In this document: positions 40,394 to 49,111 of the stretch, one piece after another
Numbering within the stretch: the stretch's first letter is position 1
Layout: the number at the start of each line of letters is the position of its first letter
From: a virus
IMG/VR virus record: IMGVR_UViG_3300043607_000025
Location: 1 to 55,173 of that record
Reading direction: 5' to 3' (one strand)
Length of the DNA stretch: 55,173 bases
Made by a program: the position numbers and the translations under genes
Notes under the pieces: model-generated
The model's input: only the letters and a program-made list of their open reading frames with translations
What the model was told of the DNA's origin: nothing
Database searches by the model: none

Positions 40394-41034
40394 GCCGCCA
40401 CCCGCCGCTCGAGCACGTCGGTGAGCTCGACGACCGGCCACAGGTCGGCGTAGGCGCTGGGACCGGCGATGAGCAGCGTGATCCCCATGGCCCGCAACGG
40501 CTCGACCATTGTGGCGATATCGCCGCGATGGCGATCGTAGCGTTCCGGCTTCGGGCCCCAACGGTGCGGCTTGTGGTGCCACACCGTGCCATCCGGAGCC
40601 GCCTTGCCGTCGGCGCCGAGCCAGACGATGGTGCCGCCCTGGCCAACCAGGTGCGCCGCCAGGTTGGTCGCGGCGGTCAGCGACGTCCACTTCTGCGTCA
40701 GGGTGTCGGGCGCGCGCGCCAGTCCAGGCGGCTTGCCTTTGCGGCACAGCAGGACTTTCGGTTGATCGCTTAACATAGTCGATGTGGTGACGACGCGGCC
40801 GGCAAAGCCGGCGACCGCTGCCTTGTTCTCTGGTTCGTTCCACCAGCGCCAATCGCCGAAATATAGATAGTTGGCCCACGGCACCGCATGGACGCTCGAG
40901 TTGATGACGATCACGCGCCGCCCGCGCAACTGCTCGAGGTCGTGCGCGAGCACGGACGGACCGCCGGCAATGACGAAGCAGCATTCCCCCGGCCACTCGC
41001 GCGGTACCGACCAGAACGGCATCGACTTACCCAT
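40390..41034 (-). CDS. DUF115/MptE-like protein (214 aa)
   Basis: 214 residues. CFVIAGGPSVLAHDLEQLRG, INSSVHAVPWANYLYFGDWR and TIVWLGADGK form the Rossmann-like pattern of the DUF115/MptE-like group, often found with glycosylation genes in phages and in flagellin modification loci. It precedes the glycosyltransferase and methyltransferase in an overlapping trio. The reaction is unknown. Confidence 0.7.
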   Translation of the reverse strand: MGKSMPFWSVPREWPGECCFVIAGGPSVLAHDLEQLRGRRVIVINSSVHAVPWANYLYFGDWRWWNEPENKAAVAGFAGRVVTTSTMLSDQPKVLLCRKGKPPGLARAPDTLTQKWTSLTAATNLAAHLVGQGGTIVWLGADGKAAPDGTVWHHKPHRWGPKPERYDRHRGDIATMVEPLRAMGITLLIAGPSAYADLWPVVELTDVLERRVAA

Positions 41035-41248
41035 GGATAATGCGCCACGTCGGCAATCCCAGCAGCATGGCCACGATCATGTACAGAACGATCAGCAGCA
41101 CCACGAGCAAGTAGAGCCGCTGCACATTCCAGTCGATGCTGTAGCTGAACCACTTCGCGACCATGACGATGATCGCGCCGATCAGCACGAAGATGGCGGC
41201 CACGATTGCGGCATTGATCAGCCCGAGCAATAGTCCCGTCAATGACAT
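41027..41248 (-). CDS. Two-pass membrane protein (73 aa), holin-like
   Basis: 73 residues with two membrane segments: LINAAIVAAIFVLIGAIIVM and LYLLVVLLIVLYMIVAMLLG, separated by a short polar turn. It overlaps the next gene by 8 bases. The topology is holin-like, but it is 19 kb from the endolysin and beside glycan-modification genes, so a membrane partner of those enzymes is equally possible. Confidence 0.6.
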   Translation of the reverse strand: MSLTGLLLGLINAAIVAAIFVLIGAIIVMVAKWFSYSIDWNVQRLYLLVVLLIVLYMIVAMLLGLPTWRIIHG

Positions 41249-41266
41249 GGCAACCGCTCCAAGTCC

Positions 41267-41401
41267 TCAAGCTGACGCACTGGTGTAATCCCCCCAGGAC
41301 CGCGCGCCGCGCAGTTTGGTTACTTCCTCGCGCAACTCGCGCACTTGCTCTTTCAGCTTGCGGACTTCTTCTCTCAGATCCGCCAATGCATCTTCGCTCA
41401 T
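41267..41401 (-). CDS. Leucine-zipper-like coiled-coil peptide (44 aa)
   Basis: MSEDALADLREEVRKLKEQV then RELREEVTKLRG has heptads with Leu/Val at a and d positions, an almost ideal short coiled coil, followed by RSWGDYTSASA. Its ATG is 19 bases after the connector stop. It may trimerise or dimerise a partner protein. Confidence 0.6.
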   Translation of the reverse strand: MSEDALADLREEVRKLKEQVRELREEVTKLRGARSWGDYTSASA

Positions 41402-41420
41402 ATCGGATGCCCGTTGATGG

Positions 41421-42041
41421 TCATGCGACACCCAGCCGCCGGAACGGCCGGATGAGATCGATCACCGGTGCCGACAGAAACCCGGAATTCGCCGTTGCCG
41501 TCGCCGAGGTGAAGTAACTGATCCGCGTATCGCCGTGGCTGATATCGCGGATGCTCGGGTCGCGCCCACCGGATGACCTGACTTCGAACACCGCCTCGAT
41601 GACTGCCTTGGCGAGCCTGGCCGGCGCCCCTTCCGGCAGATCGTAGCCGCCCGAATAGGCGACCGTGATCTTGTTCTCCCAGACGCCGTCCGGCATCCAG
41701 ATGCGTCCGGTCGGCGGGTCGAATTCGTAGTCGGCCGCGGTGGCGCCCAGTGTCGAGATCTCGATCACCTCGACCACCGGATAGAGCGACAGCGTCAACG
41801 CCTGCCGCGTCGGCAAGACTTCGTTGCGATCGAACGTAAACGTTTCCAGGCATTCCGCGCGCCCAAACCGCCGGTCGCAATATTCCGCAATGAGCCGTGA
41901 TTGAAACGTAATGGCGGCCTGCAGCGCCGCATCGTCCGCGCTGCCTTCGATCCCGAGCGCGAGCTTGAGGTCGTCGAGGCTGACCAGGTCCGGCCCGGCG
42001 CTGTCGGTCGACTCGTCGATGATCTCGAGGATCGAGTGCAT
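41421..42041 (-). CDS. Head-tail connector protein (gp6-like, 206 aa)
   Basis: 206 residues. VSLDDLKLALGIEGSADDAA then LQAAITFQSRLIAEYCDRRF is the classic opening of HK97 gp6-type connectors, followed by a beta insert (LSLYPVVEVIEISTLGATAA) and a helix AKAVIEAVFEVRS. It forms the ring under the portal. Its stop abuts the 41267-41401 peptide and it begins directly after the 42042 gene stop. Confidence 0.85.
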   Translation of the reverse strand: MHSILEIIDESTDSAGPDLVSLDDLKLALGIEGSADDAALQAAITFQSRLIAEYCDRRFGRAECLETFTFDRNEVLPTRQALTLSLYPVVEVIEISTLGATAADYEFDPPTGRIWMPDGVWENKITVAYSGGYDLPEGAPARLAKAVIEAVFEVRSSGGRDPSIRDISHGDTRISYFTSATATANSGFLSAPVIDLIRPFRRLGVA

Positions 42042-42659
42042 CTACTTGAACCTGACCGGCTCGAGCGGCCCGCCCTTGTCGTCCGGCCGAAAGTCACGGC
42101 CGTCGGCGCCGCGCTTGACGGCGAGGCGCCAGTCGTCCGACTTGCCGGGTTTCGCACTGGTCTCGACCTGGGCAATGAACAGCGACCCGCCGTGGCTGAC
42201 GGCGTCCCCTTGCACATAGGCCCGCTCGGTCCAGACCCCGGCGTCGAGCACAAGCGCCGTCTTGATCTCGTGAACGGTGCCGGCGAGCGATACCTGCAGC
42301 GTGCGCCCGCCATCGACCGAGGTTACCTTGGCGGCCTTCAGCACCTGCGCGATCCGCTCGTCGATGTGTTCCTGCAGCAACGTCAAGTCGCTCGCATTGC
42401 GGCCCGGCTCGCCTTTCTGGCCGCGTGCGCCATCCTTGCCGTCGAGGCCGGCGGCTCCTGCCACGCCAGGCTTCCCCGGTTCGCCGCGCTCGCCCTTGTC
42501 GCCCGCGTCGCCTTTTGGCCCACGCTTGCCTTCCGGTCCAGGGGCGCGCGCCAGTGCGCGAACCTCGTCCAGCGCCCGCCGTGCCAGCGCCAGGCCAGTG
42601 CCCAGTCCCTCGAACAGCGTATATGACGGAGCGGGAATGGCCGCCGGCTTCTCGCTCAT
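42042..42659 (-). CDS. Collagen-like protein with carbohydrate-binding-type end (205 aa)
   Basis: 205 residues from ATG at 42659. A helical start, then Gly-X-Y repeats ([20 protein letters not shown]...) at about residues 40-85, then a helix, a beta strand set and the module [20 protein letters not shown] followed by [11 protein letters not shown], a pattern of small carbohydrate-binding-like modules on phage fibres. Probably decorates the head or neck. Confidence 0.7.
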   Translation of the reverse strand: MSEKPAAIPAPSYTLFEGLGTGLALARRALDEVRALARAPGPEGKRGPKGDAGDKGERGEPGKPGVAGAAGLDGKDGARGQKGEPGRNASDLTLLQEHIDERIAQVLKAAKVTSVDGGRTLQVSLAGTVHEIKTALVLDAGVWTERAYVQGDAVSHGGSLFIAQVETSAKPGKSDDWRLAVKRGADGRDFRPDDKGGPLEPVRFK

Positions 42660-42669
42660 GCCGTGCCCC

Positions 42670-43485
42670 TCATGCTGCCAGCAGCCACACGACCACGGCG
42701 TCGTCATCGTCCTGCCGGCCAGCCGCAACTGCTTCCAGGCCGCCAATCACACCGAACCCATTGCCGCGCACGCCGATGGAACCCGCACCGTCGATCTCGA
42801 GGCCGAGAACGGCCGCCGCCGCCCCCTTCGCGCCACGGACGCCGCTGGCTGCCGCCTTGACCGTGAGAGGTGCTTGGCCCTGGCCGCGGGCGCCGGCCGC
42901 ACCAGCGGCCTCGCCAGCAAGACTGGACAGCACTCCAGCGCCGACACTGGTCGCAACAACGACGCCGTGCGCCTCGCCTTCAAGCGCCGGGAGTATTCCG
43001 TAACCGACGCCCTCGACCGGAACCGGCCGCGGCTTCGGCAACCAGCCGCCGCCATAGGCCGGCGGCTGGGCGACCTCGCCAGTGACCTCGCCCGCAAAGA
43101 CAGCCGCATCGGCGGCCTCGGTGGCGGCCAGCACACCGAACGCTGCCCCGGCATCGACGATCGCGCCCGCTGCAGCGAACGTATCGGCGGCCTCGACCGC
43201 GGCCAATGTGCCGGCGATGCCAGCGCCGACCAGCGTGCCGCTGCCGGCGAATGTGTCTACAGCCTCGGTTGCCGCCAGTGTGCCGGCAGCGGCGACGCCC
43301 CCAGCAAACGCTACGGCATCGCTTGCTTCGGTGGCGGTGAAAACCGCGCGCCAGGAAACCGACCCAGCCAATGCCGCAGCATCGGCAACCTCGGCCGCTG
43401 CCAACGTGGCAACGCCCGTGTCCTTTTTGCCGCTGCCGCCGCCCTGAGCTTTTACGCCCTGCTGTGTTCGGACGTGATCGGGCAT
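42670..43485 (-). CDS. Virion protein of [14 protein letters not shown] repeats (271 aa)
   Basis: 271 residues. At least five degenerate copies of [16 protein letters not shown] in the first 130 residues, then a GGGW/Pro linker and a further set ending in Ala/Gly/Val-rich sequence. Composition and location beside connector genes indicate a structural, possibly decoration, protein. The same EA-AxD theme occurs in 25464-25988. An 11-base gap separates it from the 42042-42659 start. Confidence 0.65.
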   Translation of the reverse strand: MPDHVRTQQGVKAQGGGSGKKDTGVATLAAAEVADAAALAGSVSWRAVFTATEASDAVAFAGGVAAAGTLAATEAVDTFAGSGTLVGAGIAGTLAAVEAADTFAAAGAIVDAGAAFGVLAATEAADAAVFAGEVTGEVAQPPAYGGGWLPKPRPVPVEGVGYGILPALEGEAHGVVVATSVGAGVLSSLAGEAAGAAGARGQGQAPLTVKAAASGVRGAKGAAAAVLGLEIDGAGSIGVRGNGFGVIGGLEAVAAGRQDDDDAVVVWLLAA

Positions 43486-43486
43486 T

Positions 43487-43867
43487 TCAAGCCGAGTGCG
43501 TGATCGTGGCTGCGGTGATCGACAGGTTCTGGCCCGCCGTGATCGAGACCGAGTTCAATTGAATGTCGCCGCTGCCGGCGCCCACAGTCAGCCCGGAGAT
43601 GACGACGGTGCCGGTGCTATCCTTGATGCGGGCGATCGCAGCGGTGCCGGTATTGTCGGCCGAGGTGTCACTGCGTGGCAGGCCCGCCATCGTGATCACA
43701 CCACCGCTCTCGGTAAACGACGGATCGGCGAGCGTGATGGTGGCCAGCACCGACGCATATGCCGCGGTACAGATCTCCAGCGTGCCGGGACCGGAGCCGG
43801 CATCGACAGCGGTGATGACCGCCGCCATCCGAACGCTTTTCAATGAAGTGGCGTAATTAACGGTCAT
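43487..43867 (-). CDS. Structural protein, beta-rich (126 aa)
   Basis: 126 residues; [20 protein letters not shown] and PGTLEICTAAYASVLATITL with Asp/Gly/Thr-rich strands throughout. This type of small protein is common between portal and connector genes in alphaproteobacterial siphoviruses. Overlaps the next gene by 11 bases. Confidence 0.6.
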   Translation of the reverse strand: MTVNYATSLKSVRMAAVITAVDAGSGPGTLEICTAAYASVLATITLADPSFTESGGVITMAGLPRSDTSADNTGTAAIARIKDSTGTVVISGLTVGAGSGDIQLNSVSITAGQNLSITAATITHSA

Positions 43868-44231
43868 CGTTCGGCATCACCAATCGAAACGACTGCAGTC
43901 GCACCGGGCTGTTGCGGAAGATTCTGGTCGTGTTCAGCTTGATCACCGCGTCAGAATTCTCGTCGCCGACATCGCAGGAAAAGACCGGGCTGCCATCGGC
44001 TGCCGTGATGCGCGCGCCTGTTGCATTGCCTTGCGCCACTGCGGCGTCCTCCTCGGCAATCCTGTTGAACACCAGCTCACCGCCGACCGCTTCCTGGGCG
44101 GCCGGATTGGACAATGGCAGCACTGCCAATGTGCCGGTGTCCGACAGCAGCTCGATGCTGCCGCCGTTCATCATCTCGGCGAGCACGTCGAGCATGGCAT
44201 TACTCGCCGCCTCGGACAGGTTGACGATCAT
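43857..44231 (-). CDS. Structural protein (124 aa)
   Basis: 124 residues; a helical start ([20 protein letters not shown]) followed by beta strands ([39 protein letters not shown]). Co-translated with the collagen-like gene by an ATGA overlap. Function presumably structural; no family named. Confidence 0.6.
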   Translation of the reverse strand: MIVNLSEAASNAMLDVLAEMMNGGSIELLSDTGTLAVLPLSNPAAQEAVGGELVFNRIAEEDAAVAQGNATGARITAADGSPVFSCDVGDENSDAVIKLNTTRIFRNSPVRLQSFRLVMPNDDR

Positions 44232-44737
44232 GGCTCGTAGACCGGCACAAAGGCGCCGCTATCGTCGCGATCGATGCGCGTGACCCTGGGGGCCGGCGTT
44301 TCACGTGACACAATCGGCGGCAGCTCGTGCAGCAGGCGGGCCGCGCTCGCAACCTCGACGGCGAGTTCGGGCGGCAGCACGGCCGCCGCCACATTGGCCA
44401 GCGCTTCACCGACGCACTGTTGCACGATCGGCGTCAGCGGCTCGACCACGCCATCGGCTCCTTTCTCGCCGGGCGCCCCTGGGCTTCCTGGCGGCCCTGG
44501 TGGCCCTTCCGGCCCGAGATCGCCCTGCGGCCCTGGCAGTCCCTGCAGGCCTTGCGGGCCGCTTTGGCCTTGCGGCCCCGGCTCACCGGCGTCGCCCTTC
44601 TCGATCGGCCGCGCCTCGATCTCGGCCAGGCGCGCGGCGAGCGGCGCCAGCGCATCGGCCATGACGGTCGCAGTCTGCTGTTCGTGATCGGCGAGCAACT
44701 CGCCCAGCACTTTGGCCCAGTTTATTTGGTCAGTCAT
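44228..44737 (-). CDS. Collagen-like protein (169 aa)
   Basis: 169 residues. A helical N-terminus ([20 protein letters not shown]), Gly-X-Y repeats from about 46 to 95 ([20 protein letters not shown]...), then a helical/Pro-rich end. The helix-collagen-helix layout suggests a trimeric stalk. It follows a 5-bp repeat array in the intergenic gap upstream. Confidence 0.7.
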   Translation of the reverse strand: MTDQINWAKVLGELLADHEQQTATVMADALAPLAARLAEIEARPIEKGDAGEPGPQGQSGPQGLQGLPGPQGDLGPEGPPGPPGSPGAPGEKGADGVVEPLTPIVQQCVGEALANVAAAVLPPELAVEVASAARLLHELPPIVSRETPAPRVTRIDRDDSGAFVPVYEP

Positions 44738-44785
44738 TGCAGACTTGACTCACCTCTTTCCGAATCGGACATTGACGACGCTGTG

Positions 44786-44866
44786 CGGGACTTGACGCGA
44801 CGCGACGTGACAAGACGCGAATAGACGTGGCGAGGCAGGGCAAGACACGGTAGGGCAAGGCAAAGG
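44786..44866 (+). repeat. Degenerate 5-bp array, NNGAC orientation
   Basis: The gap between portal stop and collagen-like start (44738-44910) carries pentamers such as CTTGA CGCGA CGCGA CGTGA CAAGA CGCGA ATAGA, then more degenerate CGAGG/CAGGG/CAAGG units. It is the opposite orientation of the larger array at 53044-53301. Nothing coding is seen here. Confidence 0.75.
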
Positions 44867-44910
44867 ATGGCGGCCGAGATGTGTCCCAATCATTTCGGTC
44901 GCCACTTTTA

Positions 44911-46311
44911 TTAAGCCGCACGACGCAGTTTCTCATCGCGATAGCGGCGAGTCGCCAGCAATGCGATACTGGTTGCCTTCTCAGCATCAGCCGGTGACGG
45001 CGTTGGCGGCGCCTGGTCATTTGCAGGCGGTGCGGCCGGCGGCGACTTCGATGCAAACGGATCGTCCTGCGTGTCGCGCTTGGCCAGTGCCGCTAGCGAG
45101 TAATTCTGCTGCTGAAGGTAGGGCGACTCGCCGCCCTTGACCGGCTTGAGGTCGAGCTTGCCGCGGCCCTCGTTCGGCGCCATCACACCGGCGCCGACCG
45201 CATCGCGGACGGTGGTGACCAGCGTGATCGAATCCATCCGCAACAGCGTCTCGATGTCGAATTCGGTGCCGAGATCCGTGCCCGCAAGACCGAGGCCATA
45301 ATCGAGCAGTTCCTCGATCTCCTCGATGTGGCTTTGCAGCGCCTGCGAATAGTACTCGACGTTGAGCGCCTGGACGTTGTTGTAGCTCGGCAGCGCACCG
45401 ACGCCGACCTTGTACGGCGGCACGTGATAGACCGAGCACACAACCTCGGCCGACCATTTCAGGTTTTCGATCAACTGGCCCTCGACGTGGGTCATTGAGA
45501 CCTTTTCGTATTTCAAGCCTCCGCCCAGCACGGCGACTCGACCATAGTTGGCGCCCCCGAAGCGGGTTTCCCATTGCTCCTTGAACCGCGTCTGCTGGAC
45601 GTCGCTGATCTCGCCCGGCGCGGTAATGATGCCGCCAGGTGTCGACGAGTTCTCGAACAACAGCGCCGAAGCCCGCTGCGCGTTGAGGCCCAGCATCGAG
45701 GATAAGCCGCTGGCGAATACCGGCGGCGTGCCGACCAGCGGGTGGAACAGGCAATTCATCCGGTCGTGGATGATATCGCGCGCCGGGACGACGATCTCGC
45801 CGATGCCCGCGAGGTTATCGCTGCTCAGGCGGTAGAATACGGCGCTGTCGTCGCCATCGTCTGACACCAGCGGCTGCACCCTGGTCGGATCGAGGACGTG
45901 CAGGCCGACGACGACCTGACGATTGTCGCGCACCTTGAGCACGTAGGTGTTGCCGCGGCTGAGTTTTGAGAGCAACCAGCATTCCCAGAACTGATTGCGG
46001 GTCTGGTAGGAATTTGGTCGTCTAAGGACGGGACTAAACGCCGAGTTAGTGGTCTCGGTCCAAATATCGTCCTTATCCTGCTCGACCAATTTTACTCGCA
46101 GCTTGGCGATGTCGCGCGCGATCAACGTCTTGCATGCAAAGTCGGCATGGAAGCTCGACGCCGTGTCGGTGGTGATCGAGACGTTGCGCTGCCAGGCCCC
46201 GGCGAACGGTTCGCGGATGATCGGGAACCATCCGCCGCGGCCTTCCGATACCGAGCTCAACGCCTTCTGCTTCTCACCGGTGAACGGGATCGGCAGGCCA
46301 AAGATGCGCAC
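44911..46311 (-). CDS. Portal protein (HK97 family)
   Basis: 466 residues. FACKTLIARDIAKLRVKLVE, then NQFWECWLLSKLSRGNTYVL, VVGLHVLDPTRVQP, IIHDRMN and the clamp/crown region FKEQWETRFGGANYGRVAVL are signatures of HK97-type portals. VCSVYHVPPYKVGVG and EYYSQALQSHIEEIEELLDY follow as usual. A disordered Pro-rich tail ends the protein. It forms the dodecameric DNA gate of the head. Confidence 0.93.
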   Translation of the reverse strand: MRIFGLPIPFTGEKQKALSSVSEGRGGWFPIIREPFAGAWQRNVSITTDTASSFHADFACKTLIARDIAKLRVKLVEQDKDDIWTETTNSAFSPVLRRPNSYQTRNQFWECWLLSKLSRGNTYVLKVRDNRQVVVGLHVLDPTRVQPLVSDDGDDSAVFYRLSSDNLAGIGEIVVPARDIIHDRMNCLFHPLVGTPPVFASGLSSMLGLNAQRASALLFENSSTPGGIITAPGEISDVQQTRFKEQWETRFGGANYGRVAVLGGGLKYEKVSMTHVEGQLIENLKWSAEVVCSVYHVPPYKVGVGALPSYNNVQALNVEYYSQALQSHIEEIEELLDYGLGLAGTDLGTEFDIETLLRMDSITLVTTVRDAVGAGVMAPNEGRGKLDLKPVKGGESPYLQQQNYSLAALAKRDTQDDPFASKSPPAAPPANDQAPPTPSPADAEKATSIALLATRRYRDEKLRRAA

Positions 46312-46646
46312 TAGCGTGGTTCCCGTGAAACCTTCGAGATCTCGTGCTGCAGCCGGACAGCACCCCAGCGCTTGTCGATCTCGATGCCGAGCCGGTGCGC
46401 TTGCGCGCGCAGATCGTCGAGCGGATCGGTGGTCGCCTTGGTCTCGGCGGCCTGCGCCTTTTCCTCGATCTTGACCGGTGCCTTGGCCGTGGCCGCCTTG
46501 GCGCTCGGCCGGTCTTCGGCGAACTGCGCCTTGCGGGCGCCAACCAGGATGCGGGCGTGCATGTCGGTCGCGTCGAACTCGTCGCCGGCCTTGAGCCGCC
46601 GCGTGGCGTAGCTGTACGACTTCGTCGCGATCAGTTTGCGCGTCAT
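46311..46646 (-). CDS. Small head-module protein (111 aa)
   Basis: 111 residues between capsid and portal, sharing one base with the portal gene. LKAGDEFDATDMHARILVGA resembles a short strand-helix unit; a Lys/Ala-rich linker leads to DDLRAQAHRLGIEIDKRWGA, like a SAP/Rho-N-type helical pair. Such small proteins are frequent beside HK97 capsid genes; role unknown. Confidence 0.6.
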   Translation of the reverse strand: MTRKLIATKSYSYATRRLKAGDEFDATDMHARILVGARKAQFAEDRPSAKAATAKAPVKIEEKAQAAETKATTDPLDDLRAQAHRLGIEIDKRWGAVRLQHEISKVSREPR

Positions 46647-46686
46647 TTACTCAGTCCCCATGGCCATCTTTGATTGCTCCAGACAT

Positions 46687-46718
46687 CGAGGGCGGGCGGG
46701 AGGACAAGCCCGCCCTCG
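46687..46718 (-). terminator. Strong hairpin after the capsid gene
   Basis: CGAGGGCGGGC (46687-46697) pairs perfectly with GCCCGCCCTCG (46708-46718) around a 10-base loop, just after the capsid stop at 46727. No T tract follows on the minus strand. It may lower readthrough or protect the capsid mRNA 3' end, so that capsid is made in excess of portal. Confidence 0.6.
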
Positions 46719-46726
46719 CCGGGACG

Positions 46727-48691
46727 TTACGCGGTGTGAACCGGGCCGCCCCAATCGGTGCTGGTCAGATACGCAACAGACTGCGTCCGTCCGCGCATCC
46801 AGTTGATGATGCGCTCCGCTCTGATCGCTACGGTGTTGGTCTGAAACATAGAGACCAGCGACGTTGCACCGGTTGGCGTACCGGAGTTATGCGCCGGCGC
46901 ATCCGACATTTCGAGCGAGGCTTCGCGGCTTGCGTCGATCGCAATGTCACCCTCATCCGCCACGAAGATGTCCGAGGCGTTGACAAGCACGACGATATTC
47001 ATCGCCTTGGTGATGTAATCGCTGGCGATCACCGGCATGCCGATGAGTGTGCCGCCCGCCATACTCATGCCGGGGAATTCCGACTGTCCGAGTGGATTGG
47101 TCATCATCGCCAATGCTATTGCATTGTTCGACGACATGATCCAAACGCCGCTCGAGACCGGATTATTGGCCGCCGCGAACTTGGCATACAGCGACCGGAT
47201 GTCGAGCCGGATGTCGTCGGCGTCATCACCCGACGATACAACCGTTGCGGCCCCGTTGGTGATCGAGGCTGGCGATACTCCCGTCACCGCGGTCTTCGCA
47301 GGATCGATGAAGTCGATATCCAATCGCTCCCGCAACGCCGCCGCCAGGCTGTCGCGCACGATCATGTCCGACTTTGGGTTGCTGTAGCGAATCGACTCGT
47401 CCGTCAGCGCGCAGATGTTCGCCACTTTCGTCGGAGCGAGCGTCGTACGCGCAAAGTTCAGCGAGGTTAGCGGCTTGGCCTTGCCCTCGCCAACCCAGTA
47501 ACCCGCACCGCCGCCGGTCTGCGTGATCAATGGCGTATTGAACATCACTGAACGCAGGGCGGGCACGCCGCCGATGCCGAAGCGGCCGAGGATGGTCATC
47601 GGCCGAAGATATTCCAGGAAAGCGGCGACCGCATTGGTATCCGTGCCAACGAGATTAGCGGCCCAGTTACCGGAGACCGTCGTGCCGGCCGGGACGTTGG
47701 CTTTGGTGAATTCACCGACGACGGCGCTATCGGGGCCGTACATTTCCGCAGCAATATCGGCGGCGGGGCGAAACACCTTCTGCGACAGAGCCAGGCATTT
47801 GACCTTCTGGGCAAACAACTGTCCAGGCTCCAGCTTCGGCTGCGGCTTGACGATGATCGAGGAGCCGCGCGCGTCGGAGCCTTCCTGCGCGGTGTTGGCT
47901 TTGGTCACCGGCCGAGCCGCGAACGCCTTGGCTTTCTCGACCTGGCGCAAGCGGACCAGATCCTTGTCGATGGCCGCGACCTCGCCTTCGAGCCGGTCGA
48001 ACTCCTCCGACTCCGCCGCGTCCGAGGTGCGGTCCTCGTCGAGCGTCTTCTGCATCACGGCTTCCATGCGGGTGGCACTCGCCATCCGCTTCGCTTCCAG
48101 CGCGGTTATTTGTTCTGCAATGGTCTTCATGGCGCCCTCCTGGGCTGATGTTCGTCCCGAGGCGCCGGGTGGGTTGAGATGCACGACAGCGCGTTGCATG
48201 CGGCCAGGCGCGGCCCGCTGCGCGACGTCGATCGACTTGACGGTGGCAATGGTGGTTTGCGCATTAGCCGGGATGGTCACGGCCGAGAGCTCAAGCCAAA
48301 GCCATTTGATGAAACGGATACCATTGCCGTCTTCGAGATAGGAATGCTCGAGCGACTTGAAGCCGATCGAGAGGCCCTGCACCAGCCCGGCTTTGATCGA
48401 CTGCCAGGCCTCGTCGAGCCTATCCTTGAGCTGTCCCGGCTCGGCGATGCTGACCATCTTGGCGACGATCTCGATTCCGTCCTTGGTGACCGTGGCCTTG
48501 GTGACGTGACCGATCGGCTGCCGCGAGTCGTGATGAAACAACAGTGGCAAGGGCAGCTTGAACTGCGCGCCGTCCGGCTCGACCACATCACCGAGCCGAT
48601 CCGGCGTCGGCGTCGTCGCCATGCCAGTAATGACGCGCGCATCCTCATCGACCTGCTTGATGGCAAGCAGGCTGTACGCTCGGTTGAGCAT
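46727..48691 (-). CDS. Fused prohead protease and major capsid protein
   Basis: 654 residues. The first 150 are an HK97-type prohead protease (GDVVEPDGAQFKLPLPLLFH, HHDSRQPIGHV with the catalytic His, GLSIGF with the catalytic Ser). Residues about 188-265 are a scaffold-like coiled coil (EQITALEAKRMASATRMEAV...). The rest is an HK97 capsid fold: VSGNWAANLVGTDTNAVAAF, GGGAGYWVGEGKAKPLTSLN, TDESIRYSNPKSD. In most phages protease and capsid are separate genes. Self-cleavage during maturation would release the capsid subunit. Confidence 0.92.
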   Translation of the reverse strand: MLNRAYSLLAIKQVDEDARVITGMATTPTPDRLGDVVEPDGAQFKLPLPLLFHHDSRQPIGHVTKATVTKDGIEIVAKMVSIAEPGQLKDRLDEAWQSIKAGLVQGLSIGFKSLEHSYLEDGNGIRFIKWLWLELSAVTIPANAQTTIATVKSIDVAQRAAPGRMQRAVVHLNPPGASGRTSAQEGAMKTIAEQITALEAKRMASATRMEAVMQKTLDEDRTSDAAESEEFDRLEGEVAAIDKDLVRLRQVEKAKAFAARPVTKANTAQEGSDARGSSIIVKPQPKLEPGQLFAQKVKCLALSQKVFRPAADIAAEMYGPDSAVVGEFTKANVPAGTTVSGNWAANLVGTDTNAVAAFLEYLRPMTILGRFGIGGVPALRSVMFNTPLITQTGGGAGYWVGEGKAKPLTSLNFARTTLAPTKVANICALTDESIRYSNPKSDMIVRDSLAAALRERLDIDFIDPAKTAVTGVSPASITNGAATVVSSGDDADDIRLDIRSLYAKFAAANNPVSSGVWIMSSNNAIALAMMTNPLGQSEFPGMSMAGGTLIGMPVIASDYITKAMNIVVLVNASDIFVADEGDIAIDASREASLEMSDAPAHNSGTPTGATSLVSMFQTNTVAIRAERIINWMRGRTQSVAYLTSTDWGGPVHTA

Positions 48692-48705
48692 GACGGTTGA
48701 CCTTT

Positions 48706-48798
48706 TCAGTACCGGAACATCACGACGGCGAACACGATTGCCACGGCGGCGATGAGCGCGGCGAGGCCCGTCGCTATCACCACGTCGTGGTCTATCAT
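48706..48798 (-). CDS. Membrane peptide (30 aa)
   Basis: MIDHDVVIATGLAALIAAVA begins a 30-residue peptide that is a single membrane helix with a RY end. ATG at 48798, stop at 48706, just upstream of the protease-capsid gene. Weak ribosome site. Real but unexplained. Confidence 0.45.
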   Translation of the reverse strand: MIDHDVVIATGLAALIAAVAIVFAVVMFRY

Positions 48799-48859
48799 TG
48801 CTTTACTTGCCTGTTCTACGTTGTCCAAATAATAGAGCACAAATACTACTGCGAACACA

Positions 48860-48887
48860 TTGATTACTTGATAAATCAAAGTACATT
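48860..48887 (+). promoter_or_regulatory. AT-rich plus-strand promoter candidate
   Basis: TTGATT (48860-48865) and TACATT (48882-48887), 16 bases apart, in an AT-rich patch with the palindrome TTGATAAATCAA. It would drive the small gene at 48916 independently of the late operon. Confidence 0.45.
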
Positions 48888-48915
48888 ACAAGTATTGGAA
48901 CGAAGGAAGACAGAC

Positions 48916-49083
48916 ATGACCAAGCAAGACCCCATCAAGCAGACCGGCGCCTACCTCGACGCACACTGCGCAGCATTCAACGGCTGGAGCCTTCCGGTAG
49001 CCAAGAACGAGTTCGAGCAGCAGGCCATCGACCGGGGCCACTGGGACGGCTCCAAGGCCAGGGAACGGGCACTGGGGGCGTAA
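48916..49083 (+). CDS. Plus-strand small protein in the late region (55 aa)
   Basis: MTKQDPIKQTGAYLDAHCAA begins a 55-residue protein with GGAAGA upstream of ATG at 48916, an AT-rich promoter candidate before it and an 8-bp GC hairpin (CTGGGGGC-GTAA-GCCCCCAG, 49072-49091) at its stop. A self-contained transcription unit opposed to the surrounding late genes is the mark of a moron. The middle (FNGWSLPVAKNEFEQQAIDR) is amphipathic. No family recognised. Confidence 0.55.
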   Translation: MTKQDPIKQTGAYLDAHCAAFNGWSLPVAKNEFEQQAIDRGHWDGSKARERALGA

Positions 49084-49091
49084 GCCCCCAG
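49072..49091 (+). terminator. GC-rich hairpin at the end of the 48916 gene
   Basis: CTGGGGGC and GCCCCCAG form a perfect 8-bp stem with the loop GTAA containing the stop codon. It has no T tract but is well placed to end the plus-strand transcript. Confidence 0.5.
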
Positions 49092-49111
49092 ACCTCCCGC
49101 AGGAAGCGGCT

